The notes under the pieces are model-generated. The model saw only the letters and a program-made list of their open reading frames with translations, was not told where the DNA came from and ran no database searches. From contig CP136067.1 of NCBI GenBank assembly GCA_032622095.1, positions 63,622,893-63,686,892 of the forward strand: a stretch of 64,000 nt of DNA, given 5' to 3'. Source of the DNA: Siphonodentalium dalli. Its lineage: Eukaryota > Mollusca > Scaphopoda > Gadilida > Siphonodentaliidae. The position numbers and the translations under genes are program-made. Positions 12,187-24,429 of this stretch are shown here, one piece after another (position 1 is the stretch's first letter; the number at the start of each line of letters is the position of its first letter).

Positions 12187-12775
12187 TGTTACCCAATACG
12201 GACATTGACAATGCGGAAATCCGGTATAATTAACAAACGAAACCGGAAATAGTCGAAACGTTACGGAAATTGCGAACCATGTAACAGTTCGTTCTGGCCA
12301 GTAAACAGTTCGCTCGGGTCGGGCAACAGTTCACTCGTGACGTCACGAACGCTGACCATGAATGCAAACCGGGCAACAGTTCATTCAGGGCGGGCAACAG
12401 TTCGTTGTGGCGTTAGGGAGCGTCTCAAAAGTCTTTGCGGAATCCGCAAATATTTTCCAAAATGTCGAGATTTCCGCAACGCTATCGTCTGAATTTTTCC
12501 GCAAATGTTCTGAAAAACGCCATGAGTTTTCCGCAAAATTACCGAAACGTTACATAAAGATTTCCGCAAACGCCATGAGTTTTCCGCAAAAATTACCGAA
12601 ACGTTAAATAAAGATTTCCGCAAAGTCCGTAGCGTCGACATTGCGGAAAGTAATTTTCCGAAAACGTTGAAAATTCATGATGGGGGACTGGACTCCTCGC
12701 CGGAAGTAAATTTCGCCGGAATGGACATTTCACCGAAAGTCATTTTCGGCGGAGTGACAGTTCGCCGGAATATTA
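12187..12775. repeat. Array of short motifs (ACAGTTCG, TTCCGCAAA, TTCGCCGGAA)
   Basis: From 12285 to 12420 the motif CAACAGTTCG or AACAGTTC recurs at uneven spacing. From 12430 to 12660 TTTCCGCAA recurs, including a tandem unit of about 60 bp (GTTTTCCGCAAAAATTACCG then AAACGTTA) present twice. From 12690 to 12775 GCCGGAA or TTCGCCGGA repeats. The motifs look related to each other. No protein is encoded. Confidence 0.75.
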
Positions 12776-13239
12776 TAATCCCGTAATTAGTCAAGACTGA
12801 TTGACATAGGTATTATAATCCTGCGAACTGCTAATTAGTCATTAGTGAAGACTGTTTGACATAGGTACTATGAAAACAAACTTCAGGCTTCCTTCCTGGC
12901 ACGTGTGATTATTACCATCATTTGTGTTTTACCGACAATACTGTTACCTGAGGTGTGTTCATATTACAATTCACCCGAAGCCATTGGTGATCCGTAGTAA
13001 GTATGTTGTTTTAGCGGTGGTGATCCGTAGTAACTAGGTTGTTTTAGCGATTTTCATATGGTATATATATCACTGGCTTTACAACATTTACCATATCATC
13101 CAAAACGGATAGGACTATACAAATGTTGAGTTGTGTATTGCTTGTCATAAAACTGTGTATGCGCACAATAATGCAATAACTTGCGATAAATGTCATAAAT
13201 TTTCAATTGTCCCACAATATACCTACATATAAGTAAATT

Positions 13240-13400
13240 TATTTCGGCGAACAGTCGTCTATTCCGGCGAAAAGTCGTATATCTCGGCGAAATGTCTTAA
13301 ATTACGGCGAATAGTCCCGACCTTCGGCGAAGTTGTCGTCAGTTTCCGGCGAACTGTCCCAAATCTCGTCGAAGTGTCTTGAAAATTGTTCCAGCGAAAT
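13240..13400. repeat. Tandem array of a TTCGGCGAA-type motif
   Basis: About seven copies of YYCGGCGAANNGTC occur every 23-28 bp (TTTCGGCGAACAGTCGTC, TTCCGGCGAAAAGTCGTA and so on). The orientation is opposite to the related GTCATTTTCGGCGGAGTG block at 12740. The two blocks could be the inverted ends of an element of about 700 bp. Confidence 0.75.
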
Positions 13401-13739
13401 AAACTTCCGCAAATCGTGACGATAACGTCGCAATTAAATCTCGAGACAAGACGCATCACAAACGCGCACCTGACACACAAGGCATTGTTAATCAGCACTG
13501 TAAATATAATTGCTCGAATTAACAAACAAACGTGCTATATTTTAATATGATCATTCAATACACTGTATCCACAGTTTTATAAACTCTTCTATCATGACGA
13601 TAGTTTTATCAGAATAGTTTTACTATTATCGTTTTATATACCCAATATACTGGGGTGCTTCTCACCTAAATGAGGGATTTCCATAACAAGCAATTAGCTA
13701 CCACGCTGGACAAAACAAGTGTCCACTTAACCACGGTGC

Positions 13740-13925
13740 GGTTTGTGTTTCCACCGCGGCCGAACTACAACATCGCGGCCACACCGGCTAACTGCAGTTG
13801 GTCCGCGGTTTAATTGCCGTTCGGCCACGGTGTAGGCCTATACTTGCCTTCCGGCCGCGGTATACTTGTCGTTCGGCTGCGGTATACTTGCCTTTCGGCC
13901 ACGGTGTACTTGCCGTTTTTAGAAT
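13740..13925. repeat. Tandem array of a GTTCGGCCGCGGTATACTT-type motif
   Basis: From 13835 to 13915 a unit of about 25 bp (TATACTTGCC then TTCGGCCGCGG) repeats about four times. Related CGGCC and ACCGCGG words occur from 13740. The array is GC-rich in an AT-rich setting and has no coding frame. Confidence 0.7.
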
Positions 13926-14258
13926 GATGTTGAAAAACACAAAGAGGGCACTATAAATGTGGTTTGATTGAGCCCATTGTTTAGCCAGACGATCTATTCA
14001 GTGTGTTGGAGATCTGATACGTCAGGCGACAAGGTGTGATAATCTTATAAGTATATAGTCGACGTCCTACCGGTATACTAATTTAAACTATAATTATTTG
14101 GTTTGAAATTACATTGACTACATCCGTCCATGTGGGCCTCCTTTTGGAATTTACTGCCTGCCAGAATTTTCTTCACAATAAAAAATAAAGAGCGTTTGTG
14201 CGTGGTAAGGTATGTTTCACCCGCGAACATTTTATGAACCTAAGGGGCTTGTTACATG

Positions 14259-14550
14259 AGCCGGGACAACTCGGCTAGCCGAGTCAACTCGGTCGCGCTG
14301 TTAAATGAGTCGGGTCAACCGGGACTACTCGGTTGACGTGCACAAAACTAGCTGTCAATCACCGAGTCACGGCGTAATGTGGGTGGTCATTAGACGTCAC
14401 TCACATGACGCGAACATTCTATTGGCTGACGTCATGAAATTCACAACGAATCGTGTAACGTTCCATGTCTAGCCGGGATGACTCGCTGTTAGCATAGACT
14501 AAAAATCCCTCCTTCATCTATGCTATTACATGGACCAAGTTGTCCCGGCT
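14259..14550. mobile_element. MITE-like element, about 290 bp
   Basis: AGCCGGGACAACTCGG at 14259 is mirrored by CCAAGTTGTCCCGGCT ending at 14550. Internal copies of the motif (GAGTCGGGTCAACCGGGA at 14307, TAGCCGGGATGACTCG at 14470) suggest subterminal repeats. No target duplication is evident. The right end touches the ATTCAATTCAATTCAAT tail of the LINE fragment. Confidence 0.5.
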
Positions 14551-14555
14551 ATTCA

Positions 14556-15060
14556 ATTCAATTCAATGAAGTTTATTCTGGTCGTCAATTATAGACATTA
14601 CAGAAGAGTTGTATACATAAATACAATATATATGATTTCGGGAGTTAAATAGAGCGGCTAATTTATAAGTGTTTGGTCTCTGATAGAAGTAGGGTTTCAG
14701 ATATTTTATTCTTAGTTTGCTAAGTTCCCTACAATTCAGTACCATGTGGTATTCATCGCCGATTTCGAGATTACAGAGAGTGCAGATTCTGTCCGAATTA
14801 TCTGTATTCGTCCAAGCGCCGAGTTCTTTTGGGAATTTGTGGTTTCAAGTGTGGAAAGCTATTAAAATTATTGTGAACTGCTCTATTATCATCAGGGGAT
14901 ATAGGTAATTCTCTCGTTCAAATTTGACTTTATAATCCTGCAAAATGCGAATCTGCTTGTACAGCGTAAACCGGAACCACCCAGCGCGCGGTGTATTATT
15001 GGAATTGGTGAAATCGAGCATTGTTGACCACCATTCTTGAATGTATGTTCAAATCTTTTC
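14556..15060 (-). pseudogene. 3' end of a non-LTR retrotransposon (LINE) reverse transcriptase ORF
   Basis: The minus strand encodes the C-terminal part of a LINE polyprotein. The frame RICTLCNLEIGDEYHMVLNC then RELSKLR (about 14790-14710) has the C-x2-C...E-x-H-x4-C layout of the zinc-finger-like tail that follows the reverse transcriptase in CR1/L2/Jockey-type LINEs. Upstream, IRILQDYKVKFERENYL and WWSTMLDF also fit that region. Downstream is a 3' tail made of ATTGAA repeats (14551-14569), as usual for a LINE end. A stop near 14860 and a short 5'-truncated body show a dead copy. Confidence 0.8.
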
Positions 15061-16429
15061 AATAGTTACTATAAAGACAAAGTCGCGGGGCATCGTGCCA
15101 GTGGACTTTTGATTAAACTTGAAAGAGAATATCGCCGAGAAAGTGACATACAATCATGTTCACTCAAACAACGGTATACATAGCAAACCATGTTCATTGC
15201 TACACAGTCCTCGTGCCCAATTTCTGAATAATTAATGCTGACGTAATTCGCGTGCACCTGGTATTTGAGAGATACAGATGCGCGCAAAAATAACGGCGAT
15301 TAACAAGTTCCCAATCAGGGGTTTTATTCACTTTTTTGTGGCAATGTTCGTAAGATTACTACTGTAAATGGGCATATAATAGGTTTACCTCCTCTTAATG
15401 ATATAAATATATGATATAGATCATCAACTGACCACATTGGTAATCTTTATTGGCTTGTCAAAGTTACCCAAGTGTGTCAGTGTATGACCTGCTTATACTG
15501 AGATTTGTACTCAATTTCTACCCATGCCGTTTCTGACGGAATTATTAATTGAAGGTCACATTAATTTTCGCAGTTGAATTCACACAACATGTCCAGAAAA
15601 AAGTGGTCGGATTAATTTGAATGGACATGTCTTCCAATGCAAATCGCCTGAGTAAACGTTACAGTTGCAAATATAGTTGGGTGTGACTTAATAATGCAGT
15701 ATTGGGAACAATACGTATTTATTTGGCTGAAGATACATAATAGAATGTTGGTCAATAGGCAACATATATCATATACTTTAAGTGAAATATAAAGGATGCA
15801 GTCACAACTCATTGCATATTCTGGTCGTGCACAAAAGACATGCACTTTGCATGGGCAGAGCTCGATTTAACCAATCAGTGGTAACTCCATTCAGACTGGG
15901 ATAGAGGGTGGGAACAACACCTGAAATACTATGATTGACGTCGGTGTTTGTTTTTTGTCTAACCAATCACAATGCGACTATTAATGAAAGAAGTCAGTAC
16001 ACGCATTGCACGGACTTCAACGGGGAGGACAGTGTTGACATTGCAAACAGTGTCAAACTGACATCATTGCTATAATTAACTAGGTCAGCCGTGAACTTTT
16101 TCAGTGTCATGGAACTTGTTATACATGTGGCGATAATTGCGCACTCTCTTGTCAAATATATCTGAGTAGGAGGTTTATATAGGGTACCGGTACTCACTCC
16201 CTGCATGCCATATACATGATTCGTGCTTGTGAATTAAAACACGTTTTGACTATATAGCTGTGGCAATGACTGCTAGATGAAGCCATACCAAGATTTGTCA
16301 AGGAAAAGTGTTTTAATTGCTGTATTGTTTTTATTAAGTTAATAAACACTGTAAACCTAATAAATAAACGAACCCAATAGCAATAGACCTATATACTCTA
16401 GTAAGCGGTGATGTTTACGATTTTACCGG
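15061..16429. other. Unassigned DNA
   Basis: I see no exon, repeat array or terminal inverted repeat with confidence in this stretch. Confidence 0.4.
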
Positions 16430-16600
16430 CCCGACACCCATGAATATATTCCGCAAATTTTCCGGAACACATTCAAATTCCGATAACGTTGGGGTGAATT
16501 CCGCAAATTCCGAAAGAGGAAACTAAAATTCCGATAACGTTGGGGTGAATTCCGCAATTATTTCCGAAAACGTCGGTCTGTTTCATTGCGGATTTTGAGA
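16430..16600. repeat. Second TTCCGCAA / CCGATAACGTT motif array
   Basis: AATTCCGATAACGTTGGGGT followed by GAATTCCGCAA occurs twice in tandem (about 16475 and 16530), next to further TTTCCG and GCGGATTTTG words. The same vocabulary is used at 12430-12660, about 4 kb away. The two blocks may be related ends of one element or independent copies. Confidence 0.6.
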
Positions 16601-17369
16601 AACGCTTGTTTATCATTGGCAAAGAAGAAGAATTTTGTTATATATAGCATGATTCATGTATAATGAAAGTGGAATAGACGGTCTCGCCGAAATACCTTAT
16701 GACACATTGTACCACACACTAGTTCAGTTAGCATATATTAGTAGATGTTATATAGTTGTGCGTGCAGATGTCCCAGGTAAGAGTGTTACGTCATCTGAAA
16801 CACTATTGGGTGGGGACCATTTAACATTTAGGACATCATGGTTCAAAGGGTTATTAAAGATTCAAAGGATTTGAACCTCAGAATTGGGTGACATATTTTT
16901 AAACAGAAAATTATTTTCTAACAACTAAGTTGAATTAGCAATTGAATGATAATTTTGTAATTTTTCCAAAACTTTTCCGTAGGTGCCTTTATCCAGGGCT
17001 GTAACGATATTTTAATATTCAAAAACTTTCCAGAATTCCAGACTAGCATATGAACATGGATTTATTAGTCAAATAGATTCACTTTGGTAGAGAACATGGA
17101 TGTTTTTCTGAAAACAAGGTTCCAATTATTCTAAATTCTATGACTTATCAACCTATCTTGATCCCAGGAACCAAATCGGAAGCAAAATTTCAGGTTTTAA
17201 ACCACCTCGGGCTGTAAATATTATCTTTGGCTCTAAGTTCTTTGAAATGTATGATTATATCTTTAACTGAAAAAGAGTCCCTTTTTCAGGAAGTTAGCAC
17301 CCTCAGGCTGAACTTCACAGGCCTGAGCAGGATGGAAAATAAGAAGGAAATGCTATAACAATAACAAAT

Positions 17370-17375
17370 TTTATT
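17370..17375 (-). promoter_or_regulatory. Poly(A) signal AATAAA for the distal last exon
   Basis: TTTATT on the plus strand reads AATAAA on the minus strand, about 670 bases downstream of the stop codon of the exon at 18041-18108. The DNA between (17376-18040) has no other coding signal and would be the 3' untranslated region. Confidence 0.5.
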
Positions 17376-18040
17376 AAAAATTCATAATCAAGCAGCTGAA
17401 TCAAGCACAAATAAATACATAGTTTGTAATTTAAACATAATTTGTTACACACAAGTCTGTCACTTACTAATTTCCATGCTCAACTAGTAATTGTGATAAA
17501 TAAAAAAAAACCTGGCTATTGTTATATTTCAAATATACTACTCAAATTTGCTAAGGATTATTAATATTTCCTGGCCATCAAGTATGCTCTCTATTAACAC
17601 TATACCAAAGGGATATGCTCTCTGCTATTAACACTATGCCAAATTCAAGCATCAAGTAGTATATGTATATGTGTCATTGTATGAAGTACAGAGCTGTGAG
17701 GTGAGCAGAGAGCACTTGCCAGTTTAGAATGTAAACAATAAAATCATTGTGATTTCAAAAAAAATATATATCCCAACCTTGTCAACTGATCCTGCGGGAA
17801 TGCTATGATGGTGTGAAGGAAAATGTACTTATTTACGTTTTTGTTATATGGATCATGATTTTGATAAATCTAGCAACTTTGAAGAAGTATTATTATTATG
17901 TTGCCAATCTGGAACAGTGTTGACCATGCATTATAATCTATCGCTACAAATAAAACATTTTGCTGCAGGCGATGAAAATTAGATATGCCTGTCAAAATAG
18001 TGGTCTTCAGCATTTGTGAACGTCCGTCCATGAACTAAGA

Positions 18041-18108
18041 TTATGTCTCATCAATTCTGCCAGCCAAATCTGGATAAAGATGATGCTGACTTGCTCTTAG
18101 TCTGGCTT
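18041..18108 (-). CDS. Alternative distal last exon of the minus-strand host gene
   Basis: The acceptor TATTTTATTTCAG (plus strand 18109 upward) is followed by two bases (AA) completing a codon, then 21 codons beginning ARLRASQHHLYPDL and a TAA stop at 18043-18041. The phase matches exon 36963-36857, which ends with one base (G), giving GAA at the junction. The other frames stop early, except one giving an 18-residue tail ending FGWQN, which would need a different upstream phase. It competes as a last exon with 32617-32708. It could instead end another gene; no homologue is recognised. Confidence 0.5.
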
Positions 18109-18624
18109 CTGAAATAAAATGGGAAACATAAATTCATATGTACTTCTGTTGCTTAAGGAACATGCACAGCGAATTGATTAGTGTGGACACAAATAAGTGA
18201 GCAAGGTTGAAATAACAAAACATTACCTCAACTTATGGAACCCCATAATAACATACAACTTGTGCTAACAATGAAGCCATATTTGCCATCAGAAGCTGTA
18301 ATAGTATATACCAGCAGTGTAAACATGTACTTGGTGTTGGTTGTATTTGATATTGGGACCATGCACGTAGGCCTGATAAATGGGAATAGGAAATTGACTT
18401 GGTGACCTACTTGAGGTTTGAATGAGCCTTTTGTTAAAGGGAAAATAAACCACTTTATACTGTGTTTGATGTCTTAACCCATCTGGTAACAAAGATGCAA
18501 TAATAAATAACCAAAATCCTAATGTTGAATAAATTTACAGGTGTGGGAGGGGGGTGTAGCATCACCACAGTCAATTATAAGGTGACAATTGGATATCTAT
18601 ACTTCAAAATAATTATGATTGGCG
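18109..18624. other. Presumed intron
   Basis: This lies upstream of the distal last exon on the minus strand. A minus-strand frame at 18289-18492 and a possible mini-exon at about 18235-18305 were weighed and not accepted, because the latter carries an in-frame stop before its donor. Confidence 0.4.
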
Positions 18625-19469
18625 TAGAGCTTCACGATATTGACTCAAGTTATACTGACTGTGCCTACAGTATTGAAAAATATATCGCGATATGACTAAA
18701 TAAATGGATAATTTTATTTGTCAAAATCATTTAATTATTTCACATTTATGACGACCTCACTAGCATTCAGGACAAAATTTTACTGGACACTGGATCTATG
18801 AAGCTACGTCATGCAGTGTATGCAGTCATGGCAGCAAACAAAACAGAGCGTCAGGGCATCATAGTGCCAGCGTCAAGTCAATACGGAAATGAGAAGACTA
18901 CTGGGTGTGTCGCTTACATTCTTAAATTGCCTGGGCATTACTGACGATTATAAATATAACATACTAATTTGTCTTTATCGTACTTTAATTTGTCCATAGT
19001 GAAATTTAACTGAGAATTGAATGTCTACCTCGGCCTACCATATATACCTGATAGTAATTATATCCCCATCGGTGTATTACATTTCTCACACTAGTCTGGG
19101 TGTCAGTAAACCCACAATGGCGCAATGGGCTGACACCACTTATAATATAACCCCTTGTAAAACAAATTTCAATGAACTCTGATCGCGAATGAATGGGTTG
19201 TGCGGACATGAGTTATAGCTTTTGTGTAAACACAAAAACGCCGATAAAAATCTCATCCGAAACATCTGTCTTTTTGTCTCCTTGTGTGTAGGAAGACATT
19301 TCAACTTAGATCCATGTGTTTTTGCCTGTTTTATATTTAAAAAACTGACTTAATAAATGGACTATCGTCGCCCACGATATATCAACTATACATTTTTTTC
19401 TAAACCAACTACACGATATACAAAATGATATCGCGATGTGACTAAATACCAAAAAACCATGAAGCCCTA
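18625..19469. mobile_element. Possible decayed hAT-like element
   Basis: The ends TAGAGCTTCACGAT and, read inward from the right, TAGGGCTTCATGGT form a short imperfect inverted repeat. ATATCGCGATATGACTAAAT near 18690 recurs in direct orientation near 19428. The candidate 8-bp duplication GATTGGCG/GATGGCTG matches at only five positions, so the assignment is weak. It lies 25 bp from the well-supported hAT element at 19495. Confidence 0.35.
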
Positions 19470-19494
19470 GATGGCTGTGGTCTGTCATTAACTC

Positions 19495-21193
19495 TAAGGC
19501 CCGACGAATCGGCAAATTCAACATCGAATCGAATCATGGTTATGATTCGAAATCAAATCGAATCTCGAATCGAATCTATAGCCAACACTCGCGGCAGATT
19601 TGCGGTATATATTCCCAGATTCCGGATACCATATCCGTATTTAAGTATGCTTCAAAAAGCGTCGGTATTGACGGAAAGTAAATATTATAATTAAATGTTA
19701 ATATTAATTTTATAAAATACATGTCTATTTTGTGTGTTTATCGCCAAAAAGAAACCATTTGTAGACATGCAGTATGATGCAGATTGCAGAAATAAGTGTT
19801 AACTGTAGGAATATCGCAAGCAATCCACCATCTTGGATAGCTCGGTAAATCCTGTGTCTATAGTCCATATCTTATATCATTATTGTAATGTGAATTCTGT
19901 TTCCTGAATCTGAATTTCATTTAAGAATAAAAACAACAACAATGATTAAATGATACAAATTATTTGTATTCAGAATAATAACATGAACGTTTATAATTAA
20001 TTAAACTGTTACTGAGTGTCTGACTGTCCTATCCACTCATTTGGAATGAGATTATTATTATTATCCTCGATGGGTGGTGGTGTATCTATAGGATGGAGAA
20101 TGTTACCCGAGGGGAGAGATATTTGAGCCAGAGACACGAGGTTTGCCGAGTGTCTGGGTCAAAACTATTGTCCCGAGCTAGGTTGAGATTTTACCATCCC
20201 GTGCACACCAGTCACACATGCACCCAGGATGATGTTTCTGCCCCCAAATCGCCGTTCTAACATTATCAAAATGTTTGTGACAAAAACTAATTACTTGCAA
20301 AAACTTGGTCAAAAGTACAAATTTGATATATATTTGAAAACAAACTAACTGATACAGCATATAGAGATAATAAATAATTGAGTCCTTCCGTCAGAACATT
20401 TAGATATTCGGATTCAAGGCAAAGATTCAAGTCCGCTAATTAAATTCGAGCGAAGAAATATTTAAAGAGAAATTTATGTTGCTATGACAACCTATAAATT
20501 TCAATTATCGAGTTACTTTTATGTTATACATTATACAATACAAATAATGTTAATGGATACGATGGACACATGCATTTTGCAGAAACGCCCAACTATATAC
20601 ATTGCGTATATTGACATATACATTGCGTATATTGACAGCAGTCGTGTGGTTTGGGTATAGGCAACGCGTAGAATTGGGTCAAATCAGATGTATATATTTC
20701 CAGATGAAGTTGTTGTGTGTGGAATACCCAGTTACAATGCAATTAACAAGCTGAAACTTCTTACATGTACATTCATTTCATGTTCGTCACACATATTTCA
20801 GTTCGATTACATTTTAGCATTTTATTTGAAAAATGACACCTTCGATGTGTGCTTTCGTCAATTGAGTATGCAATGTGACAAGTCAGGTGTCTCATGTGAG
20901 ACAGACACCACGTGCTCATGCGAGGTAGGAAATTCCACTTAGCTATCTCACATGACTTCATATAGGCGCGCTGGATTAGTGGGGGAGAAAGAACGATCTA
21001 TTTGACAACTTACCCTACACGTTGGACACAGCGGTCACGGATTATTGTTAACTATTTGGGGAAACTGCGAGCGATAAAGGGCTTTTATACAACGATTCGA
21101 AATATCCCGAATCACACGACCGCTTTCGAATCGAATCGAATCGGGTAGTAAGATTCGAAATTGAATCGAATCTCGAAGCTTCGTCGGGCCCTA
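19495..21193. mobile_element. Non-autonomous hAT element, 1,699 bp
   Basis: The tips are TAAGGCCCGACGAA on the left and TAGGGCCCGACGAA on the right read inward. They are flanked by an exact 8-bp duplication ATTAACTC at 19487-19494 and 21194-21201. Behind each tip is a subterminal block rich in ATTCGATTCGA words in inverted orientation (19520-19580 and 21120-21180). Internally a 22-bp phrase (ATATACATTGCGTATATTGAC) is doubled near 20595-20638. Open frames inside are short and show no transposase motif. Confidence 0.9.
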
Positions 21194-21201
21194 ATTAACT
21201 C

Positions 21202-22397
21202 ATTCAGTGCCAGGTTTCCTAAAGGAAAGTGATATTTGTGTGCCAGGTTTTCTGGGGGAAAGCCATTATTTACACTAACTAGATACTTAGTTCGAATATA
21301 CAATATTGGACAGAATCGAATTTACCATTGACATTGCAAGAATAGGTCCTACTCGTGACATATTTTGAAACATCAGTCCGATACTTGAGGGTCATCATAG
21401 CTCCAAAATTCCATGTTACCATGGCAACGATCGAGGACTTGAAATTAACACCGATTGCATAAAAATTACAAATCTTGTGTTTTCTGTGGTGTTTTGGACA
21501 TTAATTTTGCTGGTGGAATAAAATAAATGATGTTGTTATCTGGAGGGGGGGGGGGGGGGGGGGGGGGGGGGTGATCAGTGGGACCTAAACAATTTTGCAA
21601 ATGAGATGACGTTTACAATAAACAATCTACGAAAAAAGCAGGTGTCAAAGCTGAAAACATCAAATATTGTTTCCGTTACATAGGCCTACAACAATCGTTC
21701 TATGGCCGGTGAGATATACTTCCCGTTCGCGTGGTGGCTACAACGTCAGTGTCACATTTTGAGCCATCTGAGCAACTCTGTAATAATTCTATCCGATTCA
21801 GCACGTCTGAAAACCCCTACATACCAAAAAATTGAGTTCCATATCTTAAACAATGTTTACAAGAGCAATCTATCGACAAAGTTTTCTATAGTAAACGCTC
21901 ATTGTAATTTGGCGAACCCCTTTAAATAGGGTACATAGTTTGACGTGATATGCACGTTGTCCACATGAGCGTTCCTCTGTCGTTTGGCATCCTTGACTTT
22001 ATAGATCGCCCTTTATGCAATCAAAATCGGTTTCCAATTAACAGATATATACGATGTATGCATTGACCTCCTAGAGAGTTTGAACTCTGCAAGACTTAGT
22101 CACGCCCACAGAGCGCATCAATTTTCACAACGTATATTCCGACGGCTGTATCTCATAGACGCTTCAACGTGTGGAGCTGCCGGATACATCGTTTGAATGG
22201 GGACATCATCAGCGACACGATGATGTACACCTTGAATGTGTACTCATAACAAAAATTAATCTAATACAGCATATGTGCTTACGCGTATATCAGACCCACC
22301 CCCCCCCCAATGATAATTAAAGGCACTTGTCTCAAAATGTAAACTGTAATCCGCAGTATTCTACGCATGTGCACCAAGATTGAAACTGAGTTTTTCG
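21202..22397. other. Unassigned DNA with a 27-base G run
   Basis: A G homopolymer occupies 21545-21571. No exon or element end is recognised. A short C run lies at 22298-22307. Confidence 0.5.
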
Positions 22398-22405
22398 CCC
22401 AGCAC

Positions 22406-22865
22406 CAGGGAAGGATCCAGGGCTCTTTTGATACCTGTTACAGGTTTGGGCGCCCAAACTCTGGTGGCCTAAATGTCCCCAAATTGCAAGTGGATAGTTT
22501 TATTAAAGCTGAATTTTCTATATTTTGCAGGAAATCTTCTATTATGATTCAAAAACATGCAATGCAAATCATCAATATACAGTTGATATAGAGCCTTTAT
22601 TTGCTTAATCAAGTGTCCAGTGAGAAATATTTTAACCCTTTCATGACTGGGGCTTCTAAGGAGCCTCGCATATATAAGATAATACATTGGCCTTTATCTT
22701 GACCTTGCAAGCCAGTGCATTTTCTTATGTGGGATCGTTAATGCTGCACCTAAGGGAGGGGGAGATCCCCTCCCGTACCTACCCCGTCTCGGGCATACAG
22801 CCCTCGGGATATGCCATCCTGGTCCCAAAACAGGCGTCCCCAAAAAATCCCTGGATCCATCCCTG
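22406..22865. mobile_element. hAT-type MITE, 460 bp
   Basis: The tips are CAGGGAAGGATCCAGGG on the left and CAGGGATGGATCCAGGG on the right read inward, 16 of 17 identical. An exact 8-bp target duplication CCCAGCAC lies at 22398-22405 and 22866-22873. There is no coding capacity. Confidence 0.92.
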
Positions 22866-22873
22866 CCCAGCAC

Positions 22874-23999
22874 AGCATGTTATAAACGAGGTGTTCTGGG
22901 CGACGGATATAAGATGACGGATATAAGATATATCCGTCGCAGGCACTGAATGGGTTAAATGAAGGACATTCATGGAATTCAAGAGTTGTCTTAATTTTGA
23001 CGAGTGTGTCTGCATTTATTATTCACCAAGATTTTCTGAGAATAATGGGCTTATACTTTTTTTACTCTAATTCCCAACTTTACTAAGAAATTGTTTTCTG
23101 ACAGTTATACTTAAAATTTACTGTTGTAATAGGCCTACTCACTTCGGTCGTAGGCCTATATTTCTCTACTGGAAGTCTATTTTTCATCAAAATTACAAGC
23201 TGAAGATTGGTTTAAATTGCACAGATGTTCACATTAATGTTGGTGGAAAATCAACATTTTCTGTTATGGTTAAAGAGAATGCACCAAAATGAATTTGTCA
23301 TCAATACGCATTGACAACTGATCAGGTAATAGATCAACGAATGCCACACCTCTTCCTTCAGCACAATCATGCATATGCAGCATCAATCAACATCATCAAC
23401 GGGTGAACATACTGCCCTTTTCTCATCTAGAAGATACCACTATGATTGGTTAAAGCCAATTGTATAGAATTATAGCTTCAAACCCGCCCAAAAATACATG
23501 GTGTCCTTGCTTGGCCGAGTTTGCCGAATTCCAAAGATTATGTCTGCGTGGGTTTGGTCATTGACTTTTCGGTAAAACCACATTTCCATTTGTCAAGAGT
23601 CATCAGGAATAACGTATATTTTCTCAACAGACCAAGTTAGAAAAGCATGCCATAGAACACTTTTAGTATTACCATAGACTAGATAATGATTTTACTAATC
23701 ACTGGTGACCAGAATTTGCCAAGTCACTGCACCGAAATTGTCTGATTAGTGGAATTTAACCAGTGAATTTACTTTTCATTCCAAATATCAATGGAGCATG
23801 AGGTTGCAACTGGTTGTTATTCGCGATGGCATCTTGCAAAAGTTAATTACATAATGTGATAGGACCTTTAAATAGCTTAATATCTTTGCTATAGTATTTT
23901 TATTTTTTTTTAAATGTGACTATATCGTTAACCACAATTTTATTTTAAAAATCATGGTTTTTATTTTTGACAATATTGTCCAGCCCCACTATAAAAATG
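22874..23999. other. Unassigned DNA
   Basis: Only a small hairpin is visible: TAGGCCTAC at about 23131 and GTAGGCCTA at about 23150 around ten bases. No exon is recognised. Confidence 0.4.
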
Positions 24000-24265
24000 G
24001 TTTGAATTTTGAAATGTTTTTTTTTAGCCGAATGACCCCAAAATGACTTGTTCCCATCTACTTACCATCATAAATTTCATAATGATCTGACCAAAGGTAT
24101 GACCTGTAGCCCATGCTAATGGAAATTGTTGACGGATACATGTATGCACACACACACAGATGATGGATAACAACCCATGGTAATAGCTCAAACTTGACAA
24201 GTGAAGTTAAGCTAAAAATCAGCCAAAACAGTGTTTTCTGTTTGACTTTACACAATAAAATGCTG
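24000..24265 (+). repeat. Interspersed repeat, GCCGAATGACCCCAAAATGA family
   Basis: The segment runs from CCGAATGACCCCAAAATGAC through AATTTCATAATGATCTGACC, ACCTGTAGCCCATGCTAATG, an ACACACACAC stretch and a run ending AAGTTAAGCTAAAAATCA. The same sequence recurs at 41260-41637 and 47093-48120. It resembles the 3' tail regions of RTE-type LINE families that are abundant in invertebrate genomes; the class is an inference. Confidence 0.6.
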
Positions 24266-24429
24266 AAAACTAGCGAGTCAACAAGGTGTACGTAAATGAC
24301 AAGGCCTTACTGCATACTGAAACTGATTGCAATGATCTTTACTGACTATGTATTTTCCGAACGTCGGAACATCAAAGACAACATCATGCATATTTAAATT
24401 TTAATGTTAAGCCTTTGAACCCTGGCTCC

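Noticed and set aside
16656-16790. Possible plus-strand exon ending CCCAG then GTAAGAGTG
   Set aside because: The donor is good and about 40 codons are open, but there is no convincing acceptor or homologue, and it adjoins a micro-repeat array.
18235-18305. Possible minus-strand mini-exon SDGKYGFIVSTS
   Set aside because: An in-frame stop lies one codon before its donor in the phase that fits the gene.
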